The position numbers and the translations under genes are program-made. A DNA stretch of 7,568 bases from Chloroflexota bacterium (lineage in GTDB: Bacteria; Chloroflexota; UBA11872), in assembly GCA_028875175.1 (NCBI GenBank), contig JAPPFO010000029.1:29249-36816 (forward strand), given 5' to 3'. The notes below the pieces were generated by a model. It saw only the letters and a list, made by a program, of their open reading frames with translations. It did no database searches and was not told where the DNA came from. Shown here piece by piece: positions 7,333 through 7,568 of this stretch; position 1 is the first letter of the stretch, and each line of letters starts with the position of its first letter.

Positions 7333-7568
7333 GTGCGAATCTCGTTCCGCAGGCCCGCCCCGACAGCGCGCTGATCGCCCTCAAGGAGGCGCCGACTTGC
7401 CCGGAACCAGTCCACGGTGGCGCCGTCGGCGCCCAGGCTCACCGCCCGCCGTAGCTCCGCCGTCGTTCGGATTCCAAATGCCCGAACCTCCAGGCCGGCG
7501 TCGTGGGGGGGGGGGCCCAACAGCCCGGGGGGGGGGGGAAAAGGGGGGTTTGATTTGTGGCGGGCCAC
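7329..7568 (-). CDS. Glycerophosphodiester phosphodiesterase-like protein, C-terminal fragment
   Basis: Only the last 55 or so codons look trustworthy. After AGLEVRAFGIRTTAELRRAV comes SLGADGATVDW, which fits the C-terminal strands of the GDPD TIM barrel (family pattern: aGl-V-W-t-r, then GvDg-TD). GDPD enzymes hydrolyse glycerophosphodiesters to glycerol-3-phosphate and an alcohol. The catalytic N-terminal half is outside the window, so activity cannot be judged. The TGA stop (7331-7329) overlaps the GTG of the siroheme synthase gene, suggesting an operon with translational coupling. Upstream of about 7504 the reading frame passes through poly-G runs and encodes a proline-rich stretch that is probably not real protein. 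The GTG at 7568 is an accident of the edge, not the true start. Another TIM-barrel family remains possible. Confidence 0.6.
   Translation of the reverse strand: MARHKSNPPFPPPPGLLGPPPHDAGLEVRAFGIRTTAELRRAVSLGADGATVDWFRASRRLLEGDQRAVGAGLRNEIRT
7504..7568. other. Low-quality homopolymer-rich window end
   Basis: The run holds 11 G (7505-7515), 12 G (7527-7538), 4 A (7539-7542) and 6 G (7543-7548). Nothing else in the window looks like this. It interrupts the conserved GDPD-like sequence and is probably a sequencing or assembly artefact at a contig end rather than biology. Confidence 0.7.

Noticed and set aside
6721..7374. Plus-strand open frame (217 codons)
   Set aside because: It is antisense to the clearly recognisable siroheme synthase.

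Overview
This 7.6 kb GC-rich window carries five protein-coding regions and no RNA genes, mobile elements or CRISPR. Gene content (a large FtsX-type permease with a lipoprotein HlyD-type adaptor, a Met8-type siroheme synthase, an ATP-grasp-like protein) and the use of GTG and TTG starts fit a GC-rich environmental bacterium. Chloroflexota is my best guess from the style of the adaptor and permease, but it is only a guess. The right end dissolves into homopolymer runs, so the window may end at, or be, a metagenomic contig end.

Left half (1-4980, minus strand): a two-gene export-type cassette. The adaptor gene comes first (4980 to 2497) and encodes an 827-residue lipoprotein membrane-fusion protein with an exceptionally long alanine-rich coiled coil. 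After 42 nt comes a large FtsX/MacB-type ABC permease, which starts at a GTG at 2454 and runs off the left edge after 818 codons. No ATPase is in the window; the expected partner would lie beyond the left edge. Together they look like an ABC transporter or mechanotransducer of the MacB/Lol/FtsX class. The substrate cannot be read from the sequence.

Middle (4981-5197): a 217-nt divergent intergenic region that must hold the promoters for the adaptor (leftward) and the ATP-grasp-like gene (rightward). No convincing consensus promoter is visible.

Right half: a single plus-strand gene (5198-6640) encodes a 480-residue protein with a divergent, apparently ATP-grasp-like C-terminal half. Its substrate is unknown. 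It converges on a minus-strand pair, a C-terminal fragment of a glycerophosphodiester phosphodiesterase-like protein (7568 to 7329) followed by precorrin-2 dehydrogenase/sirohydrochlorin ferrochelatase (7332 to 6637). That pair overlaps as GTGA, suggesting translational coupling. The convergent genes share a CTAG in which both stop codons lie.

The most unusual items are the very long adaptor coiled coil with its apparent repeat cadence and the uncharacterised ATP-grasp-like protein. I see no clear evidence for a wholly new multi-gene system.
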